Source of the DNA: a bacterium
GTDB taxonomy: Bacteria > UBA9089 > JAHJRX01
Reading direction: 5' to 3'
Length of the DNA: 41,187 nt
Assembly (NCBI GenBank): GCA_018830565.1
Contig: JAHJRX010000054.1
Coordinates: 1 to 41,187 of the forward strand
Shown: positions 16,779 to 25,299 of the stretch, piece after piece
Numbering within the stretch: the stretch's first letter is position 1
How the letters are laid out: each line of letters starts with the position of its first letter
Position numbers and translations under genes: made by a program
The notes under the pieces: model-generated
The model's input: only the letters and a program-made list of their open reading frames with translations
Database searches by the model: none
What the model was told of the DNA's origin: nothing

Positions 16779-17570
16779 CTATTTTATCACCGTTTGAGGA
16801 GGATAATATCCTTTCCTAACCGTAGTATTTGGATAAACTATACATCCCTTGCTTAACATTGTCCCGGGGTTAGTGACTGAATTACAACCTGTTTCTACGC
16901 GATCACCTAAGATGGCTCCAAATTTCTTTAAATCAGTAGTAATCTTTTTTCCCTCTATCTTTAATTGAATAGGCATGCTTCCTATATTAAGATTAGCTAA
17001 CTTTGTTCCTGCTCCTAAATTCACCTGGTTTCCTAAAATACTATCACCCACATAAGCAAAGTGCCCGGCTTTAGCTTGATTTAAAAAACAAGCATTCTTT
17101 ACTTCAGTCGTATGACCGATGACACACCTATTTCCAATAATAACATTTCCTCGAATATAAGCACCTTGTCTTATTTCACAATTATCTCCAATAATAGTTG
17201 GACCTTTAATATAAGCACCTGGTTCAATGACTGTCCCTTTTCCAATGGAGATATTCTCATCAGCTAAAGTTACTCCAGAATAAATTACCGAAGCTCCTTC
17301 TGATTTTTCATTTTCTATATAAACTTCAAAATTACCCTTAACTACATCTCCTATGACCAATCTAAAACCTTTCTCAATAAGAACACCTTTATAAATAACA
17401 TAGGTTTTAAGTAAAAAATCTCCTCCATTTCTGAGATTGGTGATGTTAGGATTAAGATGTTCTTTAAGGTAACTTTTTATATTTCCTAAAGCTTGCCAAA
17501 CATAATCAATATCTTTAAATATACCTTGATGAGCAAAGTCAGAAATATCAAAAAAATTTTCTAAATCCAT
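16779..17570 (-). CDS. Left-handed beta-helix protein, GlmU C-terminal-like
   Basis: This 263-residue protein has hexapeptide repeats (about 95-240) such as IGKGTVIEPGAYIKGP and IGDNCEIRQGAYIRGN, giving a left-handed beta-helix as in GlmU and other sugar-nucleotide acyltransferases. A helical N-terminal region is present, but the nucleotidyltransferase domain of GlmU is absent. HTTEV and NLGAGTKLANLN resemble the GlmU acetyltransferase region. It may acetylate a sugar phosphate or amino sugar, or be a structural relative. It has its own strong promoter and AAGGTGG ribosome binding site, so it is probably the first gene of its unit. Confidence 0.75.
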   Translation of the reverse strand: MDLENFFDISDFAHQGIFKDIDYVWQALGNIKSYLKEHLNPNITNLRNGGDFLLKTYVIYKGVLIEKGFRLVIGDVVKGNFEVYIENEKSEGASVIYSGVTLADENISIGKGTVIEPGAYIKGPTIIGDNCEIRQGAYIRGNVIIGNRCVIGHTTEVKNACFLNQAKAGHFAYVGDSILGNQVNLGAGTKLANLNIGSMPIQLKIEGKKITTDLKKFGAILGDRVETGCNSVTNPGTMLSKGCIVYPNTTVRKGYYPPQTVIK

Positions 17571-17874
17571 TTATGACCACCTTAATGAACATTTTAATAA
17601 AAATTTCTTTACTTGTCAATTATTTAACTCTTTTTTCTATCTAAATGGCACAGCATTGACATTACCCCCACTCCCTGCGAGCATTAATCTTATCCATATC
17701 TACTTTTTTCTATCTAAATGGGTGCAGCATTCATATTACCTGAATTATCATCATTATTAATCCTAATTCTCTTTATTTTTCTCACTACCTCACCTGTAAT
17801 TTATAAACTGAAATTAGTGAAGTCAGGGGAAGTGGATTACAAAACTTTATTTTCTTTTTATTTTTCTCACTACC
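17571..17874. other. Repeat-rich gap between yajQ and the beta-helix gene
   Basis: This 304-base gap holds the promoter at 17591-17619 and two pairs of direct repeats. The stretch 17631-17666 recurs imperfectly at 17704-17740 (offset about 73), and 17772-17809 recurs exactly at 17857-17894 (offset 85). The last copy includes the end of yajQ. No other gene is seen. Confidence 0.7.
17591..17619 (-). promoter_or_regulatory. Sigma-70 promoter for the beta-helix gene
   Basis: Minus-strand TTGACA (17614-17619) and TAAAAT (17591-17596) are 17 bases apart. The start codon is 21 bases from the -10, with AAGGTGG in between. Confidence 0.75.
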
Positions 17875-17894
17875 TCACCTGTAATTTATAAACT
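17772..17894. repeat. 38-bp direct repeat copying the yajQ 3-prime end
   Basis: Bases 17772-17809 and 17857-17894 are identical. The right copy covers the last 20 bases of yajQ including its stop. The left copy is a non-coding duplicate of the gene tail. Confidence 0.9.
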
Positions 17895-18372
17895 CCACGT
17901 GGATGTCAAAGTCTTTCTCCTTGAGCATGGAGATAACTATCTGCAAGTCATCAATTTTCTTAGCCCTCACACGTACCTGATCTTTCTGAATCTCTGCCTG
18001 AACCTTCATCTTTAAGTTTTTGATGCTCTTCACAATCTCCCTTGCCTTATCCTGCGCAATTCCCTGTTGTAAAGTAACTACCTGCCTTACAGTGTTCCCT
18101 GATGCCCGTTCTATCGCCCCATATTGAAGTGATTTTAAAGATACTCCTCGCTTGACTAATTTAGACTGAAGGATATCTATAACATTTTTCATCTTTTGCT
18201 CATCGTCAGAGATAAGCGTTATCTCAGCCTTATCCTTATTGAACTCAATGCTGCTTTTACTTCCTTTGAAGTCAAATCTCTGACTTGTTTCCTTTGTTGC
18301 CTGCTGGACAGCATTTGTCACCTCTTGAAGGTCAACTAGACTCACTAAATCAAAAGAATGTTCATCTGCCAT
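17875..18372 (-). CDS. YajQ family nucleotide-binding protein
   Basis: This 165-residue protein is full length for the YajQ/DUF520 family. It begins with HSFDLVSLVDLQEVTNAVQQ and has the typical RFDFKGSKSSIEF (about 32-44), RGVSLKSLQYG and the C-terminal VRVRAKKIDDLQIVISMLKE. Some family members bind cyclic di-GMP or nucleotides; the role in anaerobes is unclear. CGGAGG is well placed before the ATG. Its base composition is closer to the redox operon upstream than to the genes downstream, so it may have arrived with that segment. Confidence 0.92.
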   Translation of the reverse strand: MADEHSFDLVSLVDLQEVTNAVQQATKETSQRFDFKGSKSSIEFNKDKAEITLISDDEQKMKNVIDILQSKLVKRGVSLKSLQYGAIERASGNTVRQVVTLQQGIAQDKAREIVKSIKNLKMKVQAEIQKDQVRVRAKKIDDLQIVISMLKEKDFDIHVEFINYR

Positions 18373-18770
18373 TTTTAACCTCCGAAAATTTTATAATATT
18401 TTATAATAATAATGTTGGCAGTACATGGAAGGAACTGACCGAGAACGTGAATTACATGGCTGGTAACTAAGGTGGTCGGGTTTGTCAAGACCAATTTTAA
18501 GAGGTTTGCCTCGTTATTGCAAATTTAGCATTTTAAATTTAAAATTTACAATTCGTAATGAATAATCCTTTTTTATACCTTTTTCAGATGCCTCGCTATA
18601 ACTAAACTATAACAGGATACCACCTAATGGAGAGGGAGGATAGACCTTACCCTCTCCATAATTCGCCATCCCTTGTTTAATACTTTAGCCATCTGAAATA
18701 GAACTTTGGTAATCGGTAAGGGAAACAATTACCTGATCACCGATCACCCGATAACTGATAACCTTCCCTA
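18373..18770. other. Gap between mvhA and yajQ with inverted repeats
   Basis: These 398 bases contain the yajQ leader, an AT-rich palindromic stretch near 18520-18560, a strong hairpin at 18627-18659, and a tract near 18700-18770 of repeated GATCACCGAT-like words. No coding frame is supported. It marks the end of the redox operon. Confidence 0.6.
18627..18659 (-). terminator. Hairpin after the redox operon, possible terminator
   Basis: ATGGAGAGGG (18627-18636) and CCCTCTCCAT (18650-18659) form a perfect ten-base stem with a 13-base loop, about 110 bases after the mvhA stop. There is no T-run after it on either strand, so it is not a classical intrinsic terminator. It could stabilise the 3-prime end instead. 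Confidence 0.4.
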
Positions 18771-20216
18771 TTAAGTATTCTTAAGTGTCTCTATCAACTC
18801 GCCCTTGGCATTATAAATATCTGCCTTGACCGGGATTGTTCCGTTCAGATTGTGCGTGGCACATGAAAAACACGGATCATAGGCTCGAATAGCCATCTCT
18901 ATCTTATTCATAATCCCCTGGTCATACTTACCATCCTTAATAAGGTTCATCGCTGCCCACTTGACCGACATATTGATGGGTGCATTGTTATGGGTAGTGC
19001 CAACGATGATATTTACGGCCGTAACCATCCCATTTTCATCAGTGGTGTAATCATGGATGAGTGTTCCCCGTGGTGCTTCAACTACACCCACACCTCTACC
19101 GGCTACCGGTTTTAAGGCAAGTCGTATATCAGGTGAGGTAATATCCGGATCATTCAAAAGCTCAACGGCATGTTCTGCGGCATACAACATCTCTATCAAC
19201 CTTGCCCAGTGGTGTAACAGGGTAAGTTGAGCCGGTCGGCCAAAGTTTGCTCTCCATTCCTCAAACTCTACCTGAGCTAAAGGTGTTGCCAGTTTATCCG
19301 CAACATTCATTCTGGCTAAGGCATTTACCCGATATATCCCTACAGGGTTATCCATGTCCATAGAGAATCCGCCGGCCTTTTTGTCATAAGGGAACTTGAG
19401 GTATGTCCATGGCTCCACATGCTCGGCGATATAATCTAAGTAATCTTTTGGTTCAAAGTCTTCATAACTGCCATCCTTTTTCATCATCCGCAGTTTCCCA
19501 TTATACAGGTTCATGGCTCCGTCATCATCAACCGTACCCAGAAAGCCGGTTTCAATAGGTGCATACGACTTTACCAAATCCAGGTATGGTGGAAAGATAT
19601 TCTTTTTAGCAAAGTCCATGGCAAACTTAGCAAACTCAAGGCACTCATTTGCCATTTCCTTAAGTTTAACCACCTCATCCTTAGTAATTGGTTTGCTCCA
19701 ACCACCAGGGCAAGCAGCATCTGGATGGATAGCCTTACCGGCCATTATTTGAGTCATCATCTGGGCTGTCCATCTTATTTTCACCACTGCTTTAGCAATA
19801 TCCGGAACCTTGCCCACAATACCGATAACATTCCTTACGGTATAATCTGCCTCCGGTCCCATAACAAAATCCGGTCCGGAGAGGATAAAGAAGTGAAGCA
19901 CATGAGAGTGGATGAAATGAGCCATATAGGCAAGTTCACGAATCTTTTTAGCAGCTGACGGTATATCAACCCCAAAGACAGCATCTGTTGCCTTAGCACT
20001 GGCTAAGTGATGTGCCCACGGGCAAACGCCGCATATTCTCGGTACAATTCTTGGTATTTCCTCTATTGGCCTGCCGGTACAGAACTTCTCAAAACCACGC
20101 AATTCGACTACATTTACATGAGTATTAGCCACATTGCCGGCATCATCGAGTTGAATAGTAATCTTAGCGTGGCCTTCAATCCTTGTTACTGGTGCTATAG
20201 TTATTGTTTTTGCCAT
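18771..20216 (-). CDS. mvhA: [NiFe] hydrogenase large subunit, MvhA type
   Basis: This 481-residue subunit carries the Ni-Fe active site of a group 3 cytosolic hydrogenase. The proximal motif RICGVCPWAHH puts Cys62 and Cys65 as ligands, and the distal motif DPCFSCATH puts Cys449 and Cys452. TRIEGHAKI near the start is the usual L0 motif. A tail of about 26 residues follows the last motif; whether a maturation protease removes it cannot be told. It is the last gene of the operon, five bases after mvhG, with AGGT seven bases before the ATG. No hyp maturation genes are in the window. Confidence 0.95.
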   Translation of the reverse strand: MAKTITIAPVTRIEGHAKITIQLDDAGNVANTHVNVVELRGFEKFCTGRPIEEIPRIVPRICGVCPWAHHLASAKATDAVFGVDIPSAAKKIRELAYMAHFIHSHVLHFFILSGPDFVMGPEADYTVRNVIGIVGKVPDIAKAVVKIRWTAQMMTQIMAGKAIHPDAACPGGWSKPITKDEVVKLKEMANECLEFAKFAMDFAKKNIFPPYLDLVKSYAPIETGFLGTVDDDGAMNLYNGKLRMMKKDGSYEDFEPKDYLDYIAEHVEPWTYLKFPYDKKAGGFSMDMDNPVGIYRVNALARMNVADKLATPLAQVEFEEWRANFGRPAQLTLLHHWARLIEMLYAAEHAVELLNDPDITSPDIRLALKPVAGRGVGVVEAPRGTLIHDYTTDENGMVTAVNIIVGTTHNNAPINMSVKWAAMNLIKDGKYDQGIMNKIEMAIRAYDPCFSCATHNLNGTIPVKADIYNAKGELIETLKNT

Positions 20217-20221
20217 TTTAA

Positions 20222-21151
20222 TTACCTCCCACCCATTCCGGGTCTAAGTCTTCCTTGTGCCCCAATAAACCTATTGAATGTTGGTGCTCTATCCACAATC
20301 TCCCTTGGATTTAACCCGATAGATGATAATGCCCCCATCATATCGACCATAGGATTTGCCCCTTCACGAATTGGACCATAGCAACCACGACAGGACATAT
20401 ATGCCTTAATACATCTTGGCATTTTTTCACTACCACCGCAACCGGACATTGTTGCCGGCCCCTGACATAGAAAGCCTTGCTCCATAAAGCAACGCACTTC
20501 ACTTAAAGGTTGGCCAGGGGTGAACTCAACCGATTCCAGTGGCCTCTTGATAGCAGTAACTGCCTTTTTCTCTCGCTTTGTCGGGCATTCATCACAGACC
20601 GAGCGTTCTGTTAGCTTAAATTCTTTCCCCTCTAACAGGCAGGTCAATGCCTCGGCTAATAACTCTGGTGTGGTTGGACATCCAGGAAGTTTTATGTCCA
20701 CATTGACTACCTCGCTGACCGCATAAACCCGCTCTTCCATAGCAGGAATCTCTTGTGTTGGTGTTTGCCCTGCATCTGTACTTGGGGTATCCTGATACAC
20801 AAGTTTAGTAATATCAGCTACGGTACAAAGATTGTTCAGCGCAGGAATTCCACCGTAGGTGGCGCATGCCCCAACCGTAATCAAGGTTTTGCATTTTCTA
20901 CGCATCTCTTCCGCTATATGCCTGTTTTCTTTATTCCGAACACTACCGGAAATAAGCCCTACATCTGCCTCTGGAATCTCTAACTTTTCCCGCTCACCCA
21001 TCTGTCCATAATACTTATGGTCCATAATAACCGGCATATGGACAAACTCTAATTTTGGTAACAAATCGAGCAACGGCTCTCCAATATCAAGTAATGTTAC
21101 CTCACATCCGCCACAAGTAGCTAACCATTCTTCAGCAACCTTAACAGCCAT
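20222..21151 (-). CDS. mvhG: [NiFe] hydrogenase small subunit, MvhG type
   Basis: This small subunit (309 residues from the chosen start) passes electrons from the Ni-Fe site through Fe-S clusters. The proximal cluster motif CGGCE (Cys13, Cys16), GACATYGG and LPGCPTTPE are visible, and further Cys-rich motifs (CGGSEKMPRC and CRGCYGP) provide ligands for additional clusters. A frame opens at a GTG at 21160, but that GTG lies within the ribosome binding site AAGGAGGTG. The ATG at 21151 with eight-base spacing is the better start. It pairs with MvhA and, through MvhD, with HdrA. Confidence 0.94.
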   Translation of the reverse strand: MAVKVAEEWLATCGGCEVTLLDIGEPLLDLLPKLEFVHMPVIMDHKYYGQMGEREKLEIPEADVGLISGSVRNKENRHIAEEMRRKCKTLITVGACATYGGIPALNNLCTVADITKLVYQDTPSTDAGQTPTQEIPAMEERVYAVSEVVNVDIKLPGCPTTPELLAEALTCLLEGKEFKLTERSVCDECPTKREKKAVTAIKRPLESVEFTPGQPLSEVRCFMEQGFLCQGPATMSGCGGSEKMPRCIKAYMSCRGCYGPIREGANPMVDMMGALSSIGLNPREIVDRAPTFNRFIGAQGRLRPGMGGR

Positions 21152-21180
21152 TAGTTCCACCTCCTTAAAATTTGTAATAA

Positions 21181-21212
21181 CCCGCTCTACCAGAGCAAGT
21201 CTGTTCAGCGGG
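21181..21212 (-). other. Hairpin between the 64-residue gene and mvhG
   Basis: CCCGCT (21181-21186) can pair with AGCGGG (21207-21212), and GCTCT with AGAGC (21184-21196) forms a competing smaller hairpin. It lies in the 93-base leader of mvhG and may affect mRNA stability or the ratio of the hydrogenase subunits. This role is inferred. Confidence 0.4.
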
Positions 21213-21225
21213 GATATGTTTAACC

Positions 21226-21270
21226 GTCAGACTTGTCGGACTGGTCAGACTTGTCAGACTTGGTCAGACA
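21226..21270. repeat. Five tandem 9-bp units, GTCAGACTT
   Basis: Five near-identical units of GTCAGACTT follow one another, one with an extra G. The right end encodes the last residues and stop (21254-21256) of the 64-residue protein, so the repeat has shaped its C-terminus. Confidence 0.85.
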
Positions 21271-21448
21271 TTATTTCTCTCCGCGTATAGACTAAATACT
21301 TACCGTCCTCTTCAATCATTCTGGCTTCAAAATCTTGTGCCTTGTAACCAGGCAGTATTTTCTTTGCTTCAATATCAGTTTCGTAAATCTTGCCATCCCA
21401 CATAAATTTCCGGTCATCAAATTTTCTTGCAATCTCTGGATTCATCAT
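21254..21448 (-). CDS. 64-residue protein of the mvh cluster, function unknown
   Basis: I do not recognise this small soluble protein. It has no cysteine and no membrane segment. It is rich in charged and aromatic residues (MWDGKIYETDIEAKK, KYLVYTRREI). It sits 11 bases after mvhD and shares a strong GAGGTGAG site that touches the first ATG; the second ATG at 21445 gives slightly better spacing. Its position among tightly packed subunit genes suggests an accessory or small structural subunit of the hydrogenase complex. The last four residues (SDQV) fall in a tandem repeat and may replace an original tail. Confidence 0.6.
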   Translation of the reverse strand: MMNPEIARKFDDRKFMWDGKIYETDIEAKKILPGYKAQDFEARMIEEDGKYLVYTRREIMSDQV

Positions 21449-21459
21449 CTCACCTCAGA

Positions 21460-21876
21460 TTAAAATGTCCTGAATGGACTTGGGCCCAACTGTTTTACCG
21501 TTTCGGTCATTTCCTGCATTACCTGAGCAAACTTTGGTCCTTCAGAGGCAGAGATCCACTCAAGTCTAAATCGCTCCGGTTCTATACCAAAGTCTTCAAG
21601 CATCAGACCAATAGCGTCTGCCCTGGATTCTGCTTTTTTGTTTCCTTCAAGATAGTGGCAATCCCCAATATGACAGCCACAGATCAGGACACCATCTGCG
21701 CCTTTAGTTAAGGCATCTACGACTAAATTTGGATGGACCATACCGGAACACATTACCCGGATAATCCGAATATTGGTGGGGTATTGCAACCTGGACACAC
21801 CGGCAAGATCAGCGCCTGTATAACTACACCAATTACAGCAAAAGGCGATTATTAATGGTTCAAACTCATTTGACAT
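21460..21876 (-). CDS. mvhD: MvhD, 2Fe-2S linker between hydrogenase and HdrA
   Basis: This 138-residue protein of the MvhD/FlpD family transfers electrons from the hydrogenase small subunit to HdrA. The conserved cysteines are in FCCNWCSYTGAD (Cys13, 14, 17), VMCSGM (Cys43) and LICGCHIGDCHY (Cys66, 68, 73), the usual pattern for the single 2Fe-2S cluster and its surroundings. GGAGG lies ten bases before the ATG. It begins 18 bases after the large HdrA fusion, matching the usual hdrA-mvhD adjacency. Confidence 0.94.
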   Translation of the reverse strand: MSNEFEPLIIAFCCNWCSYTGADLAGVSRLQYPTNIRIIRVMCSGMVHPNLVVDALTKGADGVLICGCHIGDCHYLEGNKKAESRADAIGLMLEDFGIEPERFRLEWISASEGPKFAQVMQEMTETVKQLGPSPFRTF

Positions 21877-21894
21877 GCTGGTAGCTTCCTCCTC

Positions 21895-24800
21895 TTAAGA
21901 TACTGGTTGCAATGCCGCCTCAACCATAGCCGAAAGCATTTCCGGCTTAAAGTGCTGCACATAAATTCCCTTCTTCGGACATGTTGCCATGCACACACCA
22001 CAACCCTTACATTTAGCCTCATTTACCTCTACTGTCTTTTTGATGGCCCCCTCCTTCATATATTCTATCAGGGTTATGGCTTTATAAGGACAGGGGTCAA
22101 TACAATAGGCACAACCATCGCAGTTGGCATCAACGACAAAGGATAAAGCCGCCTCAAGTTCAAGTTCATTTTTGGAAAGTATGGTAGCGGCACGACCGGC
22201 AGCACCACTTGCCTGTGAGATTGATTCCGACACATCCTTTGGGCAATGGGCAAGTCCTGCCATATAGATACCATCCGTAGCAAAATCAATCGGCCTTAGC
22301 TTTATATGTGCCTCTAAGAAAAATCCATTTTGATTAAGTGGCACCTTAAGCATTTGAGCCAGCTCTTTATTTCCGGGCTCGGCAACTATTGCCGAAGATA
22401 ATACAACCTGGTTAGTATCGATTAAAAGCCATTGGTCAAGCAACAAATCCCGGACCTTGACCCTTAACCCATCTCCTTCTGAATAAACCTCTGGCTTCTC
22501 ATCATCATTATAGCGGATAAAGATTACCCCTGCTTCCCGTGCCTGGGAATAATAGTCCTCGCGTAAACCATAAGTTCGTATATCCCGATACAGGATGTAG
22601 ACCTCTGTTTGGGGGTCTTTCTCCTTTAACTTCAGTGCATTCTTTATGGCCTGACTACAGCAGACACGACTGCAATATGATCTGTCCTTCTCCCGCGAGC
22701 CAACACACTGAATCATAACTATGGATTTCGAATTTCGAATTTCGAATTTCGAATTTGACAAATTTTCTTCCAATTCCCGCTGAGTAATTACCCGTTTATC
22801 CTGTCCATGCAGGTATTCTGTTGGTTTATATTCTGTTGCACCGGTAGCCACAATTATTATTCCATGCTCAATTTCAATCTCCTTACCATTAGAATTAAGC
22901 GTAGATTTAAAGTTGCCCAGGAAACCATCTACTTTTGAGACAGAGGTATTCAGATAAAGCTTAATCTTATCTGATTGAGTAACACAAGCAATCATACCTT
23001 CGAGTAATTGTTTTGGATTACTGTCATCAAGCAGATATTGAATCCTTCTCAGATTGCCGCCCAGCTCTTTTTCTTTTTCCACCAAATGGACTAAAAATCC
23101 TTGAGCGGCTAAGTCAATAGCTGATTGCATTCCCGCCAGTCCACCACCTATAACCAATGCCGCCTGATTTACCTTTATTGTATTTCCATAAAGTGGTTCT
23201 AAAAGCCGTGCCTTGGCAATGGCCATGCGGACAAGGTCTTTTGCCTTTCTTGTGGCTTTCTCAGGTTCATTTGCATGGACCCAACTGCATTGGTCACGGA
23301 CATTTGCCATTTCAAATAGATATGGGTTAAGCCCTGCCTGACGAATGGTATTACGAAATAGCGGCTCATGGGTTCTTGGGGTGCAAGCGGCTACCACTAC
23401 CCGATTGAGATTATGTTCCTTTATCTTCTCTATAATCGCTTGCTGGGTATCGGAAGAGCAGGTATAAAGTTTATTCTCGGCATGGATAACATCAGGTAAT
23501 GTTCTGGCATATTCAATTACCCGTGGGACATCAACTACACCGGCTATATTTATCCCGCAGTGGCAGATAAAGACACCAATCCTCGGAGATTGTCCCGATA
23601 TATCAACCTCAGGTGGATATTCTTTATCCGTAATTAAACTACCCCTTGATTCGGCTAATAGCCCGCCTGCCTTTCCCGCTGAGGCTGAGGCTTGCATGAC
23701 TGTTTCCGGTATATCCTTGGGAGACTCAAACACACCTGCCGTATAAACCCCGGGTATGTTTGTTTCCATGGGGGAAAAGCTATGTGTCCGGCAGAAACCA
23801 TATTCATCTAAATTAATTCCAAGTCGGCTTGCCAGTTCCTTTGTTCCTTTCTTTGGTACCATTCCTACAGAAAGGACAACCATATCAAACTCCTCTTCGG
23901 CAACCTTATTTCCATTCTCATCCTCATATCGCAGAATCAGATTTTTTGTTTCTTCAATTTCTTTTATCTCTGCTACCCTTGAGCGAACAAACCGAACACC
24001 GTATTCATCCTTTGCCCGATTATAATATTCCTCAAACCCTTTACCAAAGGTGCGCATATCCATATAAAATATAGTTGCATCCAGCCCTTCATGAGAATGT
24101 TCTTTAGCAATAATAGCCTCTTTGACCGCATAAGTACAACAGACAGATGAGCAATAGGGGTTACCTTTATTTATATCCCGGGAGCCAACGCATTGTATCC
24201 AGGCAACCTTTTTAGGTGCATTGTCGTCTGATAGTCGGTGCAAGTGTCCGCCAAATGGTCCTGAGGCGGATAATATCCGCTCGAATTGGAGTGAGGTAAC
24301 CACATTTTGGTATTTGCCATAGCCATATTCACCCCTTATTTTCGGCTCAAATTTATCATATCCAGGGGTTAAAATAACCGCACCAACATCAATATCGAGC
24401 TTTTCTTCTTTCTGTTCGTAATCAATGGCACCGGCCTGACAAACGACTTCGCATATCCCACATTTATCTTTGAGCATGTGGACACAGGAATCATGGTCAA
24501 TTACCGGCCAATTAGGAACACCTTGAGGATAGAAGATGTGAATAGGAGAACGGCTACTTAGTTCTTCATCAAATTTAGAGAGGATGGGAACGGGTTTTCT
24601 CTTTGCCCCTGAAACATCCTCGATGGTAATCCTTTTGGTGGGACAGATAGAAACACATGCCCCACAGAGATGGCATATATCGGATTGCTTACCAAACGGT
24701 GAACTTACTCTTCGCTTTGACCCACGATTAATAAAGCCCATCGCTCCTATGCCCATTCGTTCATTACACATCCGCACGCATAACCCACATAAGATACAAC

Positions 24801-25167
24801 TCATATCTTTTTTTGGTTTAAGTCTCAGTTTAGTTACCCCAATTTCTTTAGCTAATTTCTGAATTTCTGTCGAATCAGGGCATCGGGTCAACAGGAGTTC
24901 TGCCATTATCCGCCGGGTCTTTATGACCCGCTCAGAGTGGGTCTGGATAACCAGTCCTTCCTGAACCGGATACAAACAAGAGGCAACAATATCACTGTAA
25001 TTGCCATCTTTAATCTCCACAATACAAAGCCGGCAAGCACCATAAGATGAAAGTGCTTTATGATGGCAGAGAGTAGGAATCTTTATACCTGACCTCTGAG
25101 CGGCTTCAAGTATCTTCGTTCCTTCCTCTATCTGTATCTTTTGGTCGTTAATAGTTAAAGTAATCAT
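21895..25167 (-). CDS. Fusion: NuoG-like Fe-S domain + HdrA C-half + complete HdrA
   Basis: This 1090-residue chain has three parts. Residues 1-185 are NuoG/HydA-like: a 2Fe-2S domain (Cys34, 45, 48, 64), then two 4Fe-4S motifs (Cys124, 127, 130, 134 and 165, 168, 171, 175); the NuoG His-cluster is absent. Residues about 205-515 match the second half of HdrA, from FYPQGVPNWPVID through a Cys motif (228, 236, 239, 243), EYGYGKYQNV and CVGSRD, but they lack the FAD-binding GxGxxG. Residues 528-1090 are a full HdrA: FICHCG, GGGLAGM (674-680) for FAD, CVGSRE, and two C-terminal ferredoxin motifs (Cys1016-1026, 1053-1064). The missing first half is in the fusion at 28079-28945. An in-frame repeat adds SNSKFEIRNSKS at 804-815. 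Confidence 0.9.
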   Translation of the reverse strand: MITLTINDQKIQIEEGTKILEAAQRSGIKIPTLCHHKALSSYGACRLCIVEIKDGNYSDIVASCLYPVQEGLVIQTHSERVIKTRRIMAELLLTRCPDSTEIQKLAKEIGVTKLRLKPKKDMSCILCGLCVRMCNERMGIGAMGFINRGSKRRVSSPFGKQSDICHLCGACVSICPTKRITIEDVSGAKRKPVPILSKFDEELSSRSPIHIFYPQGVPNWPVIDHDSCVHMLKDKCGICEVVCQAGAIDYEQKEEKLDIDVGAVILTPGYDKFEPKIRGEYGYGKYQNVVTSLQFERILSASGPFGGHLHRLSDDNAPKKVAWIQCVGSRDINKGNPYCSSVCCTYAVKEAIIAKEHSHEGLDATIFYMDMRTFGKGFEEYYNRAKDEYGVRFVRSRVAEIKEIEETKNLILRYEDENGNKVAEEEFDMVVLSVGMVPKKGTKELASRLGINLDEYGFCRTHSFSPMETNIPGVYTAGVFESPKDIPETVMQASASAGKAGGLLAESRGSLITDKEYPPEVDISGQSPRIGVFICHCGINIAGVVDVPRVIEYARTLPDVIHAENKLYTCSSDTQQAIIEKIKEHNLNRVVVAACTPRTHEPLFRNTIRQAGLNPYLFEMANVRDQCSWVHANEPEKATRKAKDLVRMAIAKARLLEPLYGNTIKVNQAALVIGGGLAGMQSAIDLAAQGFLVHLVEKEKELGGNLRRIQYLLDDSNPKQLLEGMIACVTQSDKIKLYLNTSVSKVDGFLGNFKSTLNSNGKEIEIEHGIIIVATGATEYKPTEYLHGQDKRVITQRELEENLSNSKFEIRNSKSIVMIQCVGSREKDRSYCSRVCCSQAIKNALKLKEKDPQTEVYILYRDIRTYGLREDYYSQAREAGVIFIRYNDDEKPEVYSEGDGLRVKVRDLLLDQWLLIDTNQVVLSSAIVAEPGNKELAQMLKVPLNQNGFFLEAHIKLRPIDFATDGIYMAGLAHCPKDVSESISQASGAAGRAATILSKNELELEAALSFVVDANCDGCAYCIDPCPYKAITLIEYMKEGAIKKTVEVNEAKCKGCGVCMATCPKKGIYVQHFKPEMLSAMVEAALQPVS
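22726..22756. repeat. (CGAATTT)x4 microsatellite inside hdrA
   Basis: Four perfect copies of the 7-base unit CGAATTT lie at 22729-22756 with TTT before them. They encode the insert SNSKFEIRNSKS just before MIQCVGSR in the second HdrA. The same type of unit is recalled as a common interspersed repeat in other genomes. Confidence 0.9.
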
Positions 25168-25184
25168 TTTTCTACCTCTATTTT

Positions 25185-25298
25185 TTAGGTGTCACTCATC
25201 AGGTCTGCACCGCAGGCTATCCTTACCTCTGCTTGAGAATTTTCACTTTTCTCAATAACCTTAGCCTCTAAAATCTCTATGATTTTTTTAATATTCAT
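25185..25298 (-). pseudogene. Truncated DRTGG-domain gene
   Basis: A frame of 37 residues starts at an ATG one base after the ORF6N stop. It begins MNIKKIIEILEAKVIE and ends RIACGADLMSDT and stop. From memory, DRTGG-domain proteins beside nuoE, nuoF and hydA genes of anaerobes (about 115 residues) start this way, with DLMSDVLAF at this point. Everything after DLMSD is missing and the next gene starts 17 bases later, so this looks like a deletion remnant. It is too short for a folded domain. Confidence 0.65.
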
Positions 25299-25299
25299 C

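Noticed and set aside
21226-21270. Tandem 9-base units as a CRISPR-like array
   Set aside because: Units are too short and have no spacers; no cas genes are present.
21895-25167. [FeFe] hydrogenase HydA because of the NuoG/HydA-like N-terminus
   Set aside because: No H-cluster motifs follow; the chain continues as HdrA.
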